Origin: Candidatus Poseidoniales archaeon
GTDB taxonomy: Archaea; Thermoplasmatota; Poseidoniia; Poseidoniales; Poseidoniaceae
Reading direction: 5' to 3'
NCBI GenBank assembly: GCA_003602415.1
Contig: QQSK01000010.1
Span: 66,691-130,690, forward strand
Length of the DNA: 64,000 bases
The notes under the pieces were generated by a model, which had not been told where the DNA came from, ran no database searches, and saw only the letters and a list, made by a program, of their open reading frames with translations. Shown piece after piece: positions 1 through 8,402 of the stretch (positions within the stretch are counted from its first letter, which is position 1; each line of letters begins with the position of its first letter). Made by a program: the position numbers and the translations under genes.

Positions 1-810
1 AGCTGCTCCTGCTCCATGTATTGGCTCGTAAGCAAGAACATTTCCAGATAGGTCATTGCGATTATCATTCATTGCAGATAGCCACCACATCGGCTTGAAT
101 GCTACAACTTTCTTTACTCGGATTTGGTCATGAATGGTACGGCTCAATTGACCGATATCTTCGAGACGGCCTTCCGACAAGAATTCCAAAATCTTCTGAT
201 TCCATTCATCATCTTTCAAAGAATGAATTCGATCTTCTTCTGGTTTAATGGGTTCAGTGAACATTCGATTTGATAGTGACATAACGGATACTGCGACCGC
301 TTTCTTTCCTTGTGCTTTCACTACATCCATACATGCTTTTGCTAAAACCGTGGTCTCAGCACGGTTTGAATAAACATTTGTTGAACAAATTACAGCAGGG
401 ATTCTATTGCCAGGATTTAGCAATTCCAATGCAACTACAGAACCTACATCGATTGGGAAGCCTTGGTATGATACAGTTCGAGATTCCAGCCCTCTAGCGA
501 TATTTGCTTCATTCCAAGCATTTGCGAATTCCGTATCTATTTTCAGAGAATAATGGATACTTCCTAAATCATGGAAATCAGCATCCACCATCACCCACTC
601 AGGATTGGGGTCCGCTTGAATTTGATGTCCAATAACACTCGGCCAAAGAGTAGAATAAATGATGATTAAATCTGCATCGGTTTCTTCAATTTGCTTGCGT
701 GCTTCATCGAAAGCATCTCGAACGCGTTGCCATCCTTCATTTTTCTCAGGACATAACACTGGATGTGGGTGTGCTGGAACGATTAGTGACTTGATTATCT
801 CTCCAGACAT
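1..810 (-). CDS. amnA: 2-aminophenol 1,6-dioxygenase alpha-like subunit, C-terminus cut by window edge
   Basis: I translated 270 codons from the ATG at 810 to the window edge. The protein belongs to the LigB-type class III extradiol dioxygenases and resembles the non-catalytic alpha subunit of 2-aminophenol 1,6-dioxygenase. Family-like stretches are IIIYSTLWPSVIG (about 47-59), YQGFPIDVGS near 122 and EEDRIHSLKDDEWNQ near 192. It ends at the edge in ...EPIHGAGAA, so only a few residues should be missing, since alpha subunits are about 270-280 residues. Its ATG overlaps the TGA of the beta-subunit gene by one base (TGATG), so the two are probably translationally coupled and form one heteromeric enzyme. 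The iron-binding histidines of the beta subunit are not all present, as expected for alpha. Confidence 0.8.
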   Translation of the reverse strand, partial: MSGEIIKSLIVPAHPHPVLCPEKNEGWQRVRDAFDEARKQIEETDADLIIIYSTLWPSVIGHQIQADPNPEWVMVDADFHDLGSIHYSLKIDTEFANAWNEANIARGLESRTVSYQGFPIDVGSVVALELLNPGNRIPAVICSTNVYSNRAETTVLAKACMDVVKAQGKKAVAVSVMSLSNRMFTEPIKPEEDRIHSLKDDEWNQKILEFLSEGRLEDIGQLSRTIHDQIRVKKVVAFKPMWWLSAMNDNRNDLSGNVLAYEPIHGAGAA

Positions 811-1706
811 CATTCATCACCCCAAGTTCTACATGGCCATTCCATAATTGCATTACCTGTACCAATAATCGTCCCATAACCGTGTAGAATAGCAGGTTCA
901 CTAGGGACTCCCATAGCCGATAAAATCCATGTCAATGCTCCACCATCGGTTTCTGCAATCGCCTGTTCACAAAATTCTGGCATTTCATCGATGATTTGCT
1001 GTGATTTTCCTTGACGCATTAATTCGATCATACGCATATCCCACAAATGCATAGCATGGCTGGTAATGTGCTCTTTACTCATATCCTCTGGAGGATTAGT
1101 TTCTGTGACAAAATGGCGGTGAGACAGAGAATTGCTAGCAATAAGTAGGCATTTCTTACCGCTTTCCTCAATTGCTTTTGCAGTAGAACGCCCAAGTTCT
1201 AACATCATTTCTTGCATGACTTCAACCGAGTAATACGATAGGCTTCGGTTCGAAGAAATTGAAACGATTGGTTTGTCCCATTCAGGACGTACCATATGAC
1301 AAGAAACCAGTGTTCCATAATCTACTCTAAAATCAGGATTCTCCATCATTTTCACTGACATTCCTTCGGATTTGGCTTGGTCGTGAATGGCTTTAGCCAA
1401 TTCAACATCTATGGTCAAGTCGTAATTGAAACGGAATAGGTTAGGGAAAACCGGGTCGACACTCTTTGAGACACATTTCTCGACACCGATGAAATGGGTG
1501 CCGATGTAAGTCTGCCAATGGGGGGAGAGTATTACGATGACATCATAATCGACGTCTTTAAGCGATTCCCTCAGCCTTTCATATCCCCAACGAAGTTGCT
1601 CCCAGCCTCCTTCTGAAACCGGCTCGTTTTGTTCAGGATTTTCTGCATAAACCAAATGAGGAGGGTGTGGAGCTAAGCAACCTGCAACAATACTACCCTT
1701 CGCCAT
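810..1706 (-). CDS. amnB: 2-aminophenol 1,6-dioxygenase beta (catalytic) subunit
   Basis: The protein is 298 aa, close to the usual AmnB length. AmnB is the Fe(II) subunit that opens the ring of 2-aminophenol to 2-aminomuconate 6-semialdehyde. All expected catalytic positions are visible: the iron ligands H14 (APHPPH), H63 (SPHW) and E252 (IAETDGGALTW), and the acid/base H196 (SLSHRHF). These match His13, His62, Glu251 and His195 of the characterised bacterial enzyme with a one-residue offset. Other family marks are FRVDYGT near 126 and RMIELMRQGK near 225. It is followed by amnA in a TGATG overlap and is divergent from the small membrane protein at 1762. Activity on a related ring such as 3-hydroxyanthranilate or protocatechuate cannot be excluded. 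Confidence 0.9.
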   Translation of the reverse strand: MAKGSIVAGCLAPHPPHLVYAENPEQNEPVSEGGWEQLRWGYERLRESLKDVDYDVIVILSPHWQTYIGTHFIGVEKCVSKSVDPVFPNLFRFNYDLTIDVELAKAIHDQAKSEGMSVKMMENPDFRVDYGTLVSCHMVRPEWDKPIVSISSNRSLSYYSVEVMQEMMLELGRSTAKAIEESGKKCLLIASNSLSHRHFVTETNPPEDMSKEHITSHAMHLWDMRMIELMRQGKSQQIIDEMPEFCEQAIAETDGGALTWILSAMGVPSEPAILHGYGTIIGTGNAIMEWPCRTWGDE

Positions 1707-1761
1707 GAATCGACCAAAAGGTTCCGCATCTTCTATTCATCGGCTACTCTTGGCCCGCAAT

Positions 1762-2169
1762 ATGGGAGAGAATGTTGATCTGAAGTATCGCCACGTAGTT
1801 TGGCCTTCGGTGTTTGCAATAGCACTAGTTGCAATATCAGTATTGACACTTGATGAGTACAAATATCCTCCAATGATGGTGGCATTATTGTCCGCAGTCA
1901 TCGTTTCACCTTTATTAGGCACATTAACTCGTTCAGGGAATCTCAAGGAACACGCTATTGGAGTAGCCATAGTTTGTATTCCAATGACCATTGTCTGGGC
2001 AATTGGTGCTAACTACTTCAACATCGCAATGCCATTTTTGGTTTGGATTTGGCAATGTGCATCTTGGTCTAAGAAAGAACATCCACCATTCAGATACGGT
2101 ATCTGGCATGGATTTGGAATCGCTGCTTGTATAGTACCTGGAGCAATGCTTGTAGCTTCATTACTCTAG
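1762..2169 (+). CDS. small multi-pass membrane protein, unknown function
   Basis: I do not recognise this protein. From the ATG at 1762 it is about 135 aa, with four hydrophobic stretches that look like membrane helices (one beginning [15 protein letters not shown]), short loops and a conserved-looking [11 protein letters not shown] segment before the last helix. An upstream ATG at 1705 would overlap the amnB start, so I prefer 1762. It is the only plus-strand gene inside the minus-strand catabolic block. It splits that block into an amnBA unit and a panB-to-hydrolase unit, and its 3' end overlaps the panB stop by 4 bases in convergent orientation. Confidence 0.6.
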   Translation: MGENVDLKYRHVVWPSVFAIALVAISVLTLDEYKYPPMMVALLSAVIVSPLLGTLTRSGNLKEHAIGVAIVCIPMTIVWAIGANYFNIAMPFLVWIWQCASWSKKEHPPFRYGIWHGFGIAACIVPGAMLVASLL

Positions 2170-2981
2170 TACGACTCTTCTTCGTTAGGGAAATCCTTGC
2201 TTCTAACATCATCGCAGTATTGCTTTACTGCACCAGTAATTTGGTTTTCCAAATCCAAATATCTTCGCAAGAAGCGAGGACTGAAATCTGTAGTAATCCC
2301 GAGCATATCGTGGAGTACGAGTACTTGGCCATCACAATCGGGTCCAGCACCAATACCAATGGTTGGAATGGAAATTGCTTCACTTACTTGCTTGGCTAAA
2401 TTGGCTGGAATCTTTTCGAATACTATTGCGAAACAACCTGCTTCTTCCAGCAACTTTGCATCCGCAATCAATTTAGCAGCCTCCTCTTCTTCCTTTGCTC
2501 TAACAGTATAGGTTCCAAATTTGTAAATCGATTGAGGAGTCAATCCCAAGTGACCCATGACTGGTATTCCAGCCGACAGTATTCTGCTGATACTCTCGAC
2601 TATTTCCGAACCTCCTTCGAGTTTCACGGCATGTCCGCCGGATTCTTTCATGATTCTAATTGCACTTTCAAGTGCAATTGCTGAATTACCTTGGTATGAA
2701 CCGAATGGCATATCCACCACTATGAGGGCTCTATCAACTGCCCTCTCTACACATTGAGCGTGGTAAATCATATGTTCAAGACTCATTGGAACAGTTGTAT
2801 CTCTTCCAGCCATTACATTTGATGCGGAATCTCCTACAAGGATTACGTCAACGCCACCACGGTCAACTAATTTTGCCAGGCTGTAATCGTATGCTGTAAG
2901 CATAGTGATTTTTTCACCAGCTCTCTTCATTTCCTGAAGAGTGTGAGTGGTCACTTTGCGAGCGTTTGCATGTACAGACAT
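2166..2981 (-). CDS. panB: 3-methyl-2-oxobutanoate hydroxymethyltransferase (ketopantoate synthesis)
   Basis: PanB transfers a hydroxymethyl group from methylene-THF to 2-oxoisovalerate to make ketopantoate for coenzyme A. The protein is 271 aa, the usual length, with the family signatures [29 protein letters not shown] (metal and substrate site), [20 protein letters not shown] and [22 protein letters not shown] chose the ATG at 2981 because a GAGG ribosome site lies 8 bases upstream; a TTG at 3005 is the longer option. It follows the aldehyde dehydrogenase closely and is probably co-transcribed. The enzyme needs methylene-THF, which fits the formate-THF ligase in this window. The link to ring catabolism next door is probably positional only. 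Confidence 0.95.
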   Translation of the reverse strand: MSVHANARKVTTHTLQEMKRAGEKITMLTAYDYSLAKLVDRGGVDVILVGDSASNVMAGRDTTVPMSLEHMIYHAQCVERAVDRALIVVDMPFGSYQGNSAIALESAIRIMKESGGHAVKLEGGSEIVESISRILSAGIPVMGHLGLTPQSIYKFGTYTVRAKEEEEAAKLIADAKLLEEAGCFAIVFEKIPANLAKQVSEAISIPTIGIGAGPDCDGQVLVLHDMLGITTDFSPRFLRRYLDLENQITGAVKQYCDDVRSKDFPNEEESY

Positions 2982-3017
2982 GGGTGTGCCTCGCTTAGCC
3001 GACAAGTATCTCTGTCT

Positions 3018-4397
3018 TCAATCTTCCATGACGCAGATATTAACCGCTTCGCTGAAGAAACCGATTGACCACATGCCACCTTCTCGCCCAACACCACTAT
3101 CTTTGACCCCACCGAAAGGAACTCGTAAATCTCGATGCAACCATGTGTTAACCCATACCATTCCCGATTCTATTTTTTCAGCAACAGTACGACCGCGTTC
3201 TTTGGACCAGACACTGCCTGCTAATCCATATTGAGTACAATTTGCAATCTCGATGGCTTCTTCATCGGTTTCAAATTTATGAATTGTAACCACTGGTCCG
3301 AATATTTCTTCTGTTGCAGTTCTAGATTCATGAGAAAGTCCTGCAATAACAGTGGGTTCAATCCAAGCACCTTCTTTGCTAGGAACATTTCCTCCTGCCA
3401 AGATTTCTCCACCTTCTTGCTTTGCTAATTCGATGTAAGATAGGACCTTTTCACGGTGCTGCATATTTATGACAGGACCTATTTCAAAATCCTTCAATGC
3501 TTCCAGATACATACTCATGAATTCATCATAGATTGAGGAATGGACCAATACTCTAGAACCACAGAGACAGATTTGACCTGAATTGAGAAATGAAGCTCTC
3601 AAAACACCTGGAACTGCGACATCTAGATCTGCATCATCTAGTACTAATGATGCATTTTTACCACCCAATTCTAAACTCAATTTCTTGAACATTGGTGCTG
3701 CAGTAGCTGCGACTATCTTTCCTGTCGAAGTTCCGCCTGTGAAAGAAATCGCTTTAATTTCTGGATGTTCGACAATCGCCTGTCCAATTTCAGGTCCATA
3801 TCCATTGAGGATATTCAAAACACCACCAGGCAGGCCGATTTCAGTACACAACCTGCCCAAGAAATGTGCTGTAAGAGGCGTTATTTCACTGGGCTTGGCA
3901 ATTACTACATTGCCCATCAAAAGCGCAGGTGCAATCTTCCAGGACAACAGGTACAGAGGGAGATTCCATGGAGAAATTAGTCCAACGATGCCGATTGGTT
4001 TTCTCATGACATAGTTTGTAGCATCTGACATTTCGAACTTTTCTGATTTCAAGGATCTACCATATTCAGCAAAAAACCTGAAATTGTTTACCGAGCGACT
4101 TGCATCAACATTTAGCGCTACATCGAATGGTTTGCCGGTATCTAATGACTCTAAACGGGCCACTTCATCGATATTTGATTCTAAAGTATCCGCGATTTTG
4201 TCGAGCCAATCACAGCGTTGTTCAATCGTCAATTGGCTCCATTCACCAAAGGCATGTTTGGCCGCAAAAACTGCATCATCAGCGCTTTTTGTTCGAGGAA
4301 TCTTGGCGATAATCGAATTATCAAGTGGAGATATATCATCAAAAGCTTCGTCAGTTGTAACAAACTTTCCACCGACTAAATTTTCAACCACTATCAT
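3018..4397 (-). CDS. amnC: aldehyde dehydrogenase, 2-aminomuconate / 2-hydroxymuconate 6-semialdehyde type
   Basis: This NAD(P)-dependent aldehyde dehydrogenase is 459 aa from the ATG at 4397. Counting from a longer start 7 codons upstream, it has N152 (PWNLP), K175 (AKPSE), the general base E250 (LELGGKN) and the nucleophile C284 in FLNSGQICLCGSR. The GQICLCGSR form around the cysteine is typical of the ALDH8 / 2-hydroxymuconate and 2-aminomuconate semialdehyde dehydrogenase branch. Two genes for the ring-cleaving dioxygenase lie nearby, so oxidation of the ring-cleavage semialdehyde is the likely job. The ATG overlaps the asparaginase stop as ATGA, and GAGGTG sits 6 bases upstream, which decides the start. 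The gene symbol is a proposal from context. Confidence 0.85.
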   Translation of the reverse strand: MIVVENLVGGKFVTTDEAFDDISPLDNSIIAKIPRTKSADDAVFAAKHAFGEWSQLTIEQRCDWLDKIADTLESNIDEVARLESLDTGKPFDVALNVDASRSVNNFRFFAEYGRSLKSEKFEMSDATNYVMRKPIGIVGLISPWNLPLYLLSWKIAPALLMGNVVIAKPSEITPLTAHFLGRLCTEIGLPGGVLNILNGYGPEIGQAIVEHPEIKAISFTGGTSTGKIVAATAAPMFKKLSLELGGKNASLVLDDADLDVAVPGVLRASFLNSGQICLCGSRVLVHSSIYDEFMSMYLEALKDFEIGPVINMQHREKVLSYIELAKQEGGEILAGGNVPSKEGAWIEPTVIAGLSHESRTATEEIFGPVVTIHKFETDEEAIEIANCTQYGLAGSVWSKERGRTVAEKIESGMVWVNTWLHRDLRVPFGGVKDSGVGREGGMWSIGFFSEAVNICVMED

Positions 4398-5509
4398 GGT
4401 TCCACCTCGTAATGCCAACGATCACGATCTGGGTCCCATTCATCCCATGTAGGGATTGTCTCCAATATATGATTGAGAGATTGAGGTACAATTCCTGAGA
4501 CGATGAATGCTTTTTGTCTATTCAACGGATATGGATTTCTCAATTCTATTCCTAAGCATCCCAAAATTGCCCTAGCGACATACCATGTTGCTTGAGAGTT
4601 CCAGCCGTGAGCGATTTTTACAACAATCCCTAGACCCTTAGGATAGTCAGGATGTTCGATTGCCATTCCAAGAAGACCATCTGCTCCTTCTTTTGCAATG
4701 ACCTTCCCCTTACCGATTTTGAGGATTGTGGAATCTAATCTGTTAAATCCTCCAACTAAATCTGGAAATCTACACATTGCTTCCCAAATCCAATCTGAAT
4801 CCTTATCTCGGACTAACCCAGCATATATCTTGGCCAATTCTGAAACAGTATTCGACACAGTAGGCAAACCACATCCGTCTTTAGCAATTCTTAGAGGAGT
4901 CCAATCTTCACCTAAGTATATTCGCAACTGCTCCATGTAGGCCTTGAATACTTCATGAGTAGGCAACGTGTATCCCGCACGATTCCAACCTTTAGCACGA
5001 CATCCGGCTAAAATTGCTGCATGCTCTCCACTACAGGTATGATACCATCTTCTTGGCCGCCTAACCTGTCGCCCGAATTGTATCAAAGGCACATCTACAG
5101 GAGTTAGCATCAACGGCCATTCAGCTTCACTAAGCAGAGATTGTGCTGCTGCTACGTGTTCAGTGTCGCCATTGTGACTGGCAACAGAAATTGCTTTCTG
5201 TTCCCAAGTGTGATTTTCTAATTCTTTAGTGAATGCCTTGAGCATGAATGGTTTCATCATTGAACGCCCATAACAGAGAACATTTCCTCCAAATGAATGA
5301 ATCACCTCATCGCCATGACACCAAGCCACAGCCCCATGAATGGTCGTCTCAGAGACTCCATTTCTTCGATAATCAACCAAAGGTTCCCACTCGACATCAC
5401 GGCCCGTAGGAATACCTTCAACATACTCTCCTAGAGGAGAATCTGGATAAATCGCAGAACCTGGTTTTCCAGGGGCTACGGCTGAGTTTTTATCGTGCCT
5501 CAATCCCAT
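4394..5509 (-). CDS. type II (Rhizobium AnsA-like) L-asparaginase family protein
   Basis: About 371 aa, matching the Asparaginase_II family (PF06089), which is unrelated to the E. coli enzymes. Visible signatures are ASHNGDTEHVAAAQSLL near 145, YHTCSGEHAAILAGC near 190, KDGCGLPTVS near 247 and a C-terminal KIAHGWNSQATWYVA. The family hydrolyses asparagine, but several members are uncharacterised. It is packed between a flavin monooxygenase and a muconate-semialdehyde-type dehydrogenase, so hydrolytic deamination of a pathway intermediate is possible; that is inference. I start it at the ATG at 5509, four bases after the monooxygenase stop with GGGTGA just upstream. The longer ATG at 5539 would overlap the upstream gene by 26 bases. 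Confidence 0.85.
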   Translation of the reverse strand: MGLRHDKNSAVAPGKPGSAIYPDSPLGEYVEGIPTGRDVEWEPLVDYRRNGVSETTIHGAVAWCHGDEVIHSFGGNVLCYGRSMMKPFMLKAFTKELENHTWEQKAISVASHNGDTEHVAAAQSLLSEAEWPLMLTPVDVPLIQFGRQVRRPRRWYHTCSGEHAAILAGCRAKGWNRAGYTLPTHEVFKAYMEQLRIYLGEDWTPLRIAKDGCGLPTVSNTVSELAKIYAGLVRDKDSDWIWEAMCRFPDLVGGFNRLDSTILKIGKGKVIAKEGADGLLGMAIEHPDYPKGLGIVVKIAHGWNSQATWYVARAILGCLGIELRNPYPLNRQKAFIVSGIVPQSLNHILETIPTWDEWDPDRDRWHYEVEP

Positions 5510-5513
5510 AACA

Positions 5514-6728
5514 TCACCCAAGTAAAGGAACCACTTCACTCCACCACGCTTCCATATTGCGAATCACACGCTCGTTGTCGTGATTAAAGAAATCAAACCA
5601 ACACATAAGTCTATCATCAGGATCAAAACGTTGCTTGATTTGTTCAGCAACTTCCTCAGGATTTCCTATCAATGCATTATCTGCAGCTTTTTCAACCTTT
5701 GAAGGATCAAGAGTCCCTTCCAATGCTTTCCAGTATTCACCCAATGCTTGCCTTGCTTCTTCCTTAGCGGCGACTGACTGCTCTTGGGGAGATAGTCCCT
5801 CTTCAGCATTCAGGAAAACAAATGTGGTTCTTGGCATGTCTCTCCTTTGCCAATCTCCCCCATCTGGATGGAATAACTGACTCATTCTTTCATGGGTAGA
5901 ATCGATAACCTCTGGTGAAGTGATTGAAAGATTGAATACTTTGACTGGAAGAAATTGATTGACAAACTTCTGTGCTCTTGGGTCATGAGTTCCTGCAACT
6001 AATTCTAATTGCGAACGAGGCCATTCTTTTGGAAGAATTGAAATCTCTTCAAAGTTATAGCGCCTGTCAATAACTACTGAAGTTGGAGATTCCTCAGATG
6101 ATGCATCCTGTACAGCAGCCCAGTCTTCATCTGAACGGAAGTTTTCTCGAGTTAGAATCGTTTCACGAATATCGTTCGAATGGATAGTGTCACCTCTCAA
6201 TAAGCGTAAGAATATCTCACTTGCTTCCATGAAAATCTGACCGCGAAGAGCAGGCCAAGCCGCTTCTTCAACAGCATTTCGAGGAACTATACCATATGGT
6301 CTAGCCATGAATTCAAAACGGCCTGCACTGAATCCAACATGCAATTTTCTATTATCGTCCATATGTGACAAGAATTGAACTGTATTTGCTATCCTTTCGG
6401 CTTGCGCTATAGGTCCACCACTAGCAAGAATACTGACAACTGCTGAACCTACATCGATTCTTTCTGTCCTTCTGAATGATTCTAATGCTAATTGGCAAAA
6501 ATCGGTACACAAACCGATTTCTCCTTTCCAGTGAGGAACTACCGGTTTGGAGTTTTCTTGTTGCGTTTGAGTGGATAAGTGTGCCTGTGCTATCCAAGCA
6601 ACTCCAAACCCTAAACGGTCTGCTGCGACTAATTGGTCATAGTAATTAGAGAACATTTGAGTTTCAGAGGGAGTATATCCATTATGGTCTGGAGTCTGTG
6701 AAATCGAGAAGAAAATATCGAACTCCAT
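5514..6728 (-). CDS. luciferase-like flavin-dependent monooxygenase
   Basis: A 404-aa member of the bacterial luciferase-like family (PF00296). These TIM-barrel enzymes use reduced flavin and O2 to hydroxylate or otherwise oxidise small molecules. The opening MEFDIFFSISQ strand, the YDQLVAADRLGFGVAWIAQAH segment, SAVVSILASGGPIAQAERIA and HVGFSAGRFEF are family features. The C-terminal NALIGNPEEVAEQIKQ is typical of the last barrel segment. Several insertions make it longer than the common 330-350 aa. The substrate cannot be read from sequence. In this cluster an oxygenation feeding the aminophenol dioxygenase is a reasonable guess. A perfect hairpin lies directly upstream and covers the ribosome site (see 6734). 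Confidence 0.85.
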   Translation of the reverse strand: MEFDIFFSISQTPDHNGYTPSETQMFSNYYDQLVAADRLGFGVAWIAQAHLSTQTQQENSKPVVPHWKGEIGLCTDFCQLALESFRRTERIDVGSAVVSILASGGPIAQAERIANTVQFLSHMDDNRKLHVGFSAGRFEFMARPYGIVPRNAVEEAAWPALRGQIFMEASEIFLRLLRGDTIHSNDIRETILTRENFRSDEDWAAVQDASSEESPTSVVIDRRYNFEEISILPKEWPRSQLELVAGTHDPRAQKFVNQFLPVKVFNLSITSPEVIDSTHERMSQLFHPDGGDWQRRDMPRTTFVFLNAEEGLSPQEQSVAAKEEARQALGEYWKALEGTLDPSKVEKAADNALIGNPEEVAEQIKQRFDPDDRLMCWFDFFNHDNERVIRNMEAWWSEVVPLLG

Positions 6729-6733
6729 GTAAT

Positions 6734-6754
6734 CCCTCTCCCTAAGGGAGAGGG
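6734..6754 (-). promoter_or_regulatory. 9-bp perfect hairpin covering the ribosome site of the monooxygenase gene
   Basis: On the minus strand CCCTCTCCC is followed by a TTA loop and GGGAGAGGG. The 3' arm then runs into ATTAC and the ATG at 6728. The only good Shine-Dalgarno sequence (GAGGG, 5 bases before ATG) is therefore inside the stem. It could lower translation, act as an attenuator, or mark an RNA-processing point between the helical-repeat gene and the monooxygenase. The function is inferred; the palindrome is directly visible. Confidence 0.55.
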
Positions 6755-6773
6755 GCTCGATGTATCAACATCA

Positions 6774-7571
6774 CTATTCAGAAGTTAGTTTTGAAATTCG
6801 TTGCCTAACAGGTTCTGGAACGATTTCACCAGCTTCCATGAATGTAGTCATGACCTCGGATAATTGTACCATTGCTTCGTCGGGTTGACTAGAGATTTCG
6901 GCCAGATCTGCAAGTCCCCATCTGGCAACCAAAATACCTGATAACTCCTGCAATTGCGTTGCAATCTCCAATGATTCAATCAGCATGGCCTGTGCCTGTT
7001 CCAATTCACCAAGAGACGAATGTGAATGTGCTAAATCTGCCAATGCTTCCATCCTCTCAAATTGAGCAGATTCTGGAATTATGTCTAATCGCTTTTGTAA
7101 GTGCAACTGACTTTTCTCAAAATCATCTTCAGATTTTGCAATATGTGCCAAGAGAGCATGTCCGTATATCATTCCCTCAACGTCTTCAGCCTCTTCTCTC
7201 AATCTCATAGATCTATTAGCAAAAACTCCAGCATCTTCACTACCCAATGACATCAAGGACACGTGATGGAAAATACCAGCAGCCAAACCAGACAAACCTT
7301 CAGTTTCAGAGTTAATTCCTAGCCCAATCAATTCATCCTTACTTGCAGATTGATGCTTGAGTAACTCGAATTGACACCATCCTCTATCCTCTGGATTGAG
7401 AGCAACGCTTGCAGCATGGTCAAGAAGTCTACCAACTAAAGCATCTCTACCTAGATCTCTGGCCAAATCAACCAAATGAAGAGCCAGACTGGTATTTACA
7501 GATTCGATGCCTTCGCCTTCAGCGAACATTTCTAGAATTTCTTCTGCTTGTGATTGATTAATTTCAGGCAA
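6774..7571 (-). CDS. TPR-like helical repeat protein, unknown role
   Basis: A 265-aa, acidic, almost fully helical protein without signal peptide or membrane segment. The region 165-215 (ERMEALADLAHSHSSLG then ELEQAQAMLIESLEIA) fits a TPR pair, and weaker helical pairs cover most of the rest, such as GMIYGHALLAHIAKSEDDFEK near 130. TPR proteins usually hold partners together. It lies 9 bases after the SDR gene, so it is part of the same transcript, and it could be a scaffold or regulator for the catabolic enzymes. I see no catalytic motif and cannot assign a function. Confidence 0.7.
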   Translation of the reverse strand: MPEINQSQAEEILEMFAEGEGIESVNTSLALHLVDLARDLGRDALVGRLLDHAASVALNPEDRGWCQFELLKHQSASKDELIGLGINSETEGLSGLAAGIFHHVSLMSLGSEDAGVFANRSMRLREEAEDVEGMIYGHALLAHIAKSEDDFEKSQLHLQKRLDIIPESAQFERMEALADLAHSHSSLGELEQAQAMLIESLEIATQLQELSGILVARWGLADLAEISSQPDEAMVQLSEVMTTFMEAGEIVPEPVRQRISKLTSE

Positions 7572-7580
7572 TTTTTCACC

Positions 7581-8402
7581 TCAAATTGAGCGCATTCGGC
7601 CGCCATCTACAGCCAAAGACACACCTCTGATACCACCAGAAATTGGCATGCAAAGGTATGCTATGGCAGCACCGGTTTCAAGTGGGTCGATTAAACGACC
7701 GATAGGCACTTGTGACATCCAACCACCATGAATCTCATCAATGCTCTTACCAGTTTTCTGATTGATTGATGCTGCAAGTGAGCCCAATCTATCAGTGTCA
7801 GTAAATCCTGGAAGTACGTTGTTGATTGTAATACATTCAGGTAATTCTCTTGAAAGGGATTTAGCCCATGATGCCATCGCTCCTCTCAAAGTATTTGACA
7901 AACCGATATTTGGGATTGGCTCCCTTACCGATGTTGAAATAATATTCACAATTCTACCTGAACCTGATTCTTCCATCTTTGGGACAACTCCTCTTACCAA
8001 TGTATGGGCTGCATGTAAATGGCGTTTGAATGGGGCTTCGAAGTCTTCGATGGTATTGTCAAGTAGTGGACCTCCAGGAGGACCTGCCGCATTGTTAATC
8101 AATATGTGGCATTCTTCAATTGAAGAAATGAATTTGGCAATTGAACCTTGGTCTTCCAAATCTAGGCTAATTGCGGTGTGTCCATCTCCATCCAATGATG
8201 CCACAAGTTGCTGTGGATTCCTACTGACTGCGGTTACTTTGGCGCCTGCTTTAGCAAGCATTTTTGCGGTCGCTGCCCCAATTCCTTTGGAAGCACCACA
8301 TACAATTGCATGCTTTCCAGAGAGAGCTGAAGTTGAGAACGGGAAGTCTTCTCCTAGCCAGTCCATGTACACGCCATGGGCAGCAGGGATTTGAACCTTC
8401 AC
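7581..8402 (-). CDS. short-chain dehydrogenase/reductase
   Basis: Classical SDR with a Rossmann fold. It has the nucleotide-binding GASKGIGAATA, the NNAAGPPGG segment (usually NNAG), a catalytic serine region IVNIISTSVREP and the C-terminal GIRGVSLAVDGG cofactor/substrate lid. At the YxxxK position it reads IGLSNTLRGAMASWAKSL, so the usual tyrosine is not evident (LSNTLRGA), while K of SWAKSLS is present. That is a divergent active site. The start is probably GTG at 8402, which overlaps the stop of the upstream hydrolase as GTGA; TTG at 8408 also fits. It is about 273 aa. A role in the same catabolic operon is inferred from tight packing; the substrate is unknown. Confidence 0.85.
   Translation of the reverse strand: MKVQIPAAHGVYMDWLGEDFPFSTSALSGKHAIVCGASKGIGAATAKMLAKAGAKVTAVSRNPQQLVASLDGDGHTAISLDLEDQGSIAKFISSIEECHILINNAAGPPGGPLLDNTIEDFEAPFKRHLHAAHTLVRGVVPKMEESGSGRIVNIISTSVREPIPNIGLSNTLRGAMASWAKSLSRELPECITINNVLPGFTDTDRLGSLAASINQKTGKSIDEIHGGWMSQVPIGRLIDPLETGAAIAYLCMPISGGIRGVSLAVDGGRMRSI

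Noticed and set aside
7762-8394. A 210-codon plus-strand frame opposite the SDR
   Set aside because: It is antisense to a clear SDR with conserved motifs.
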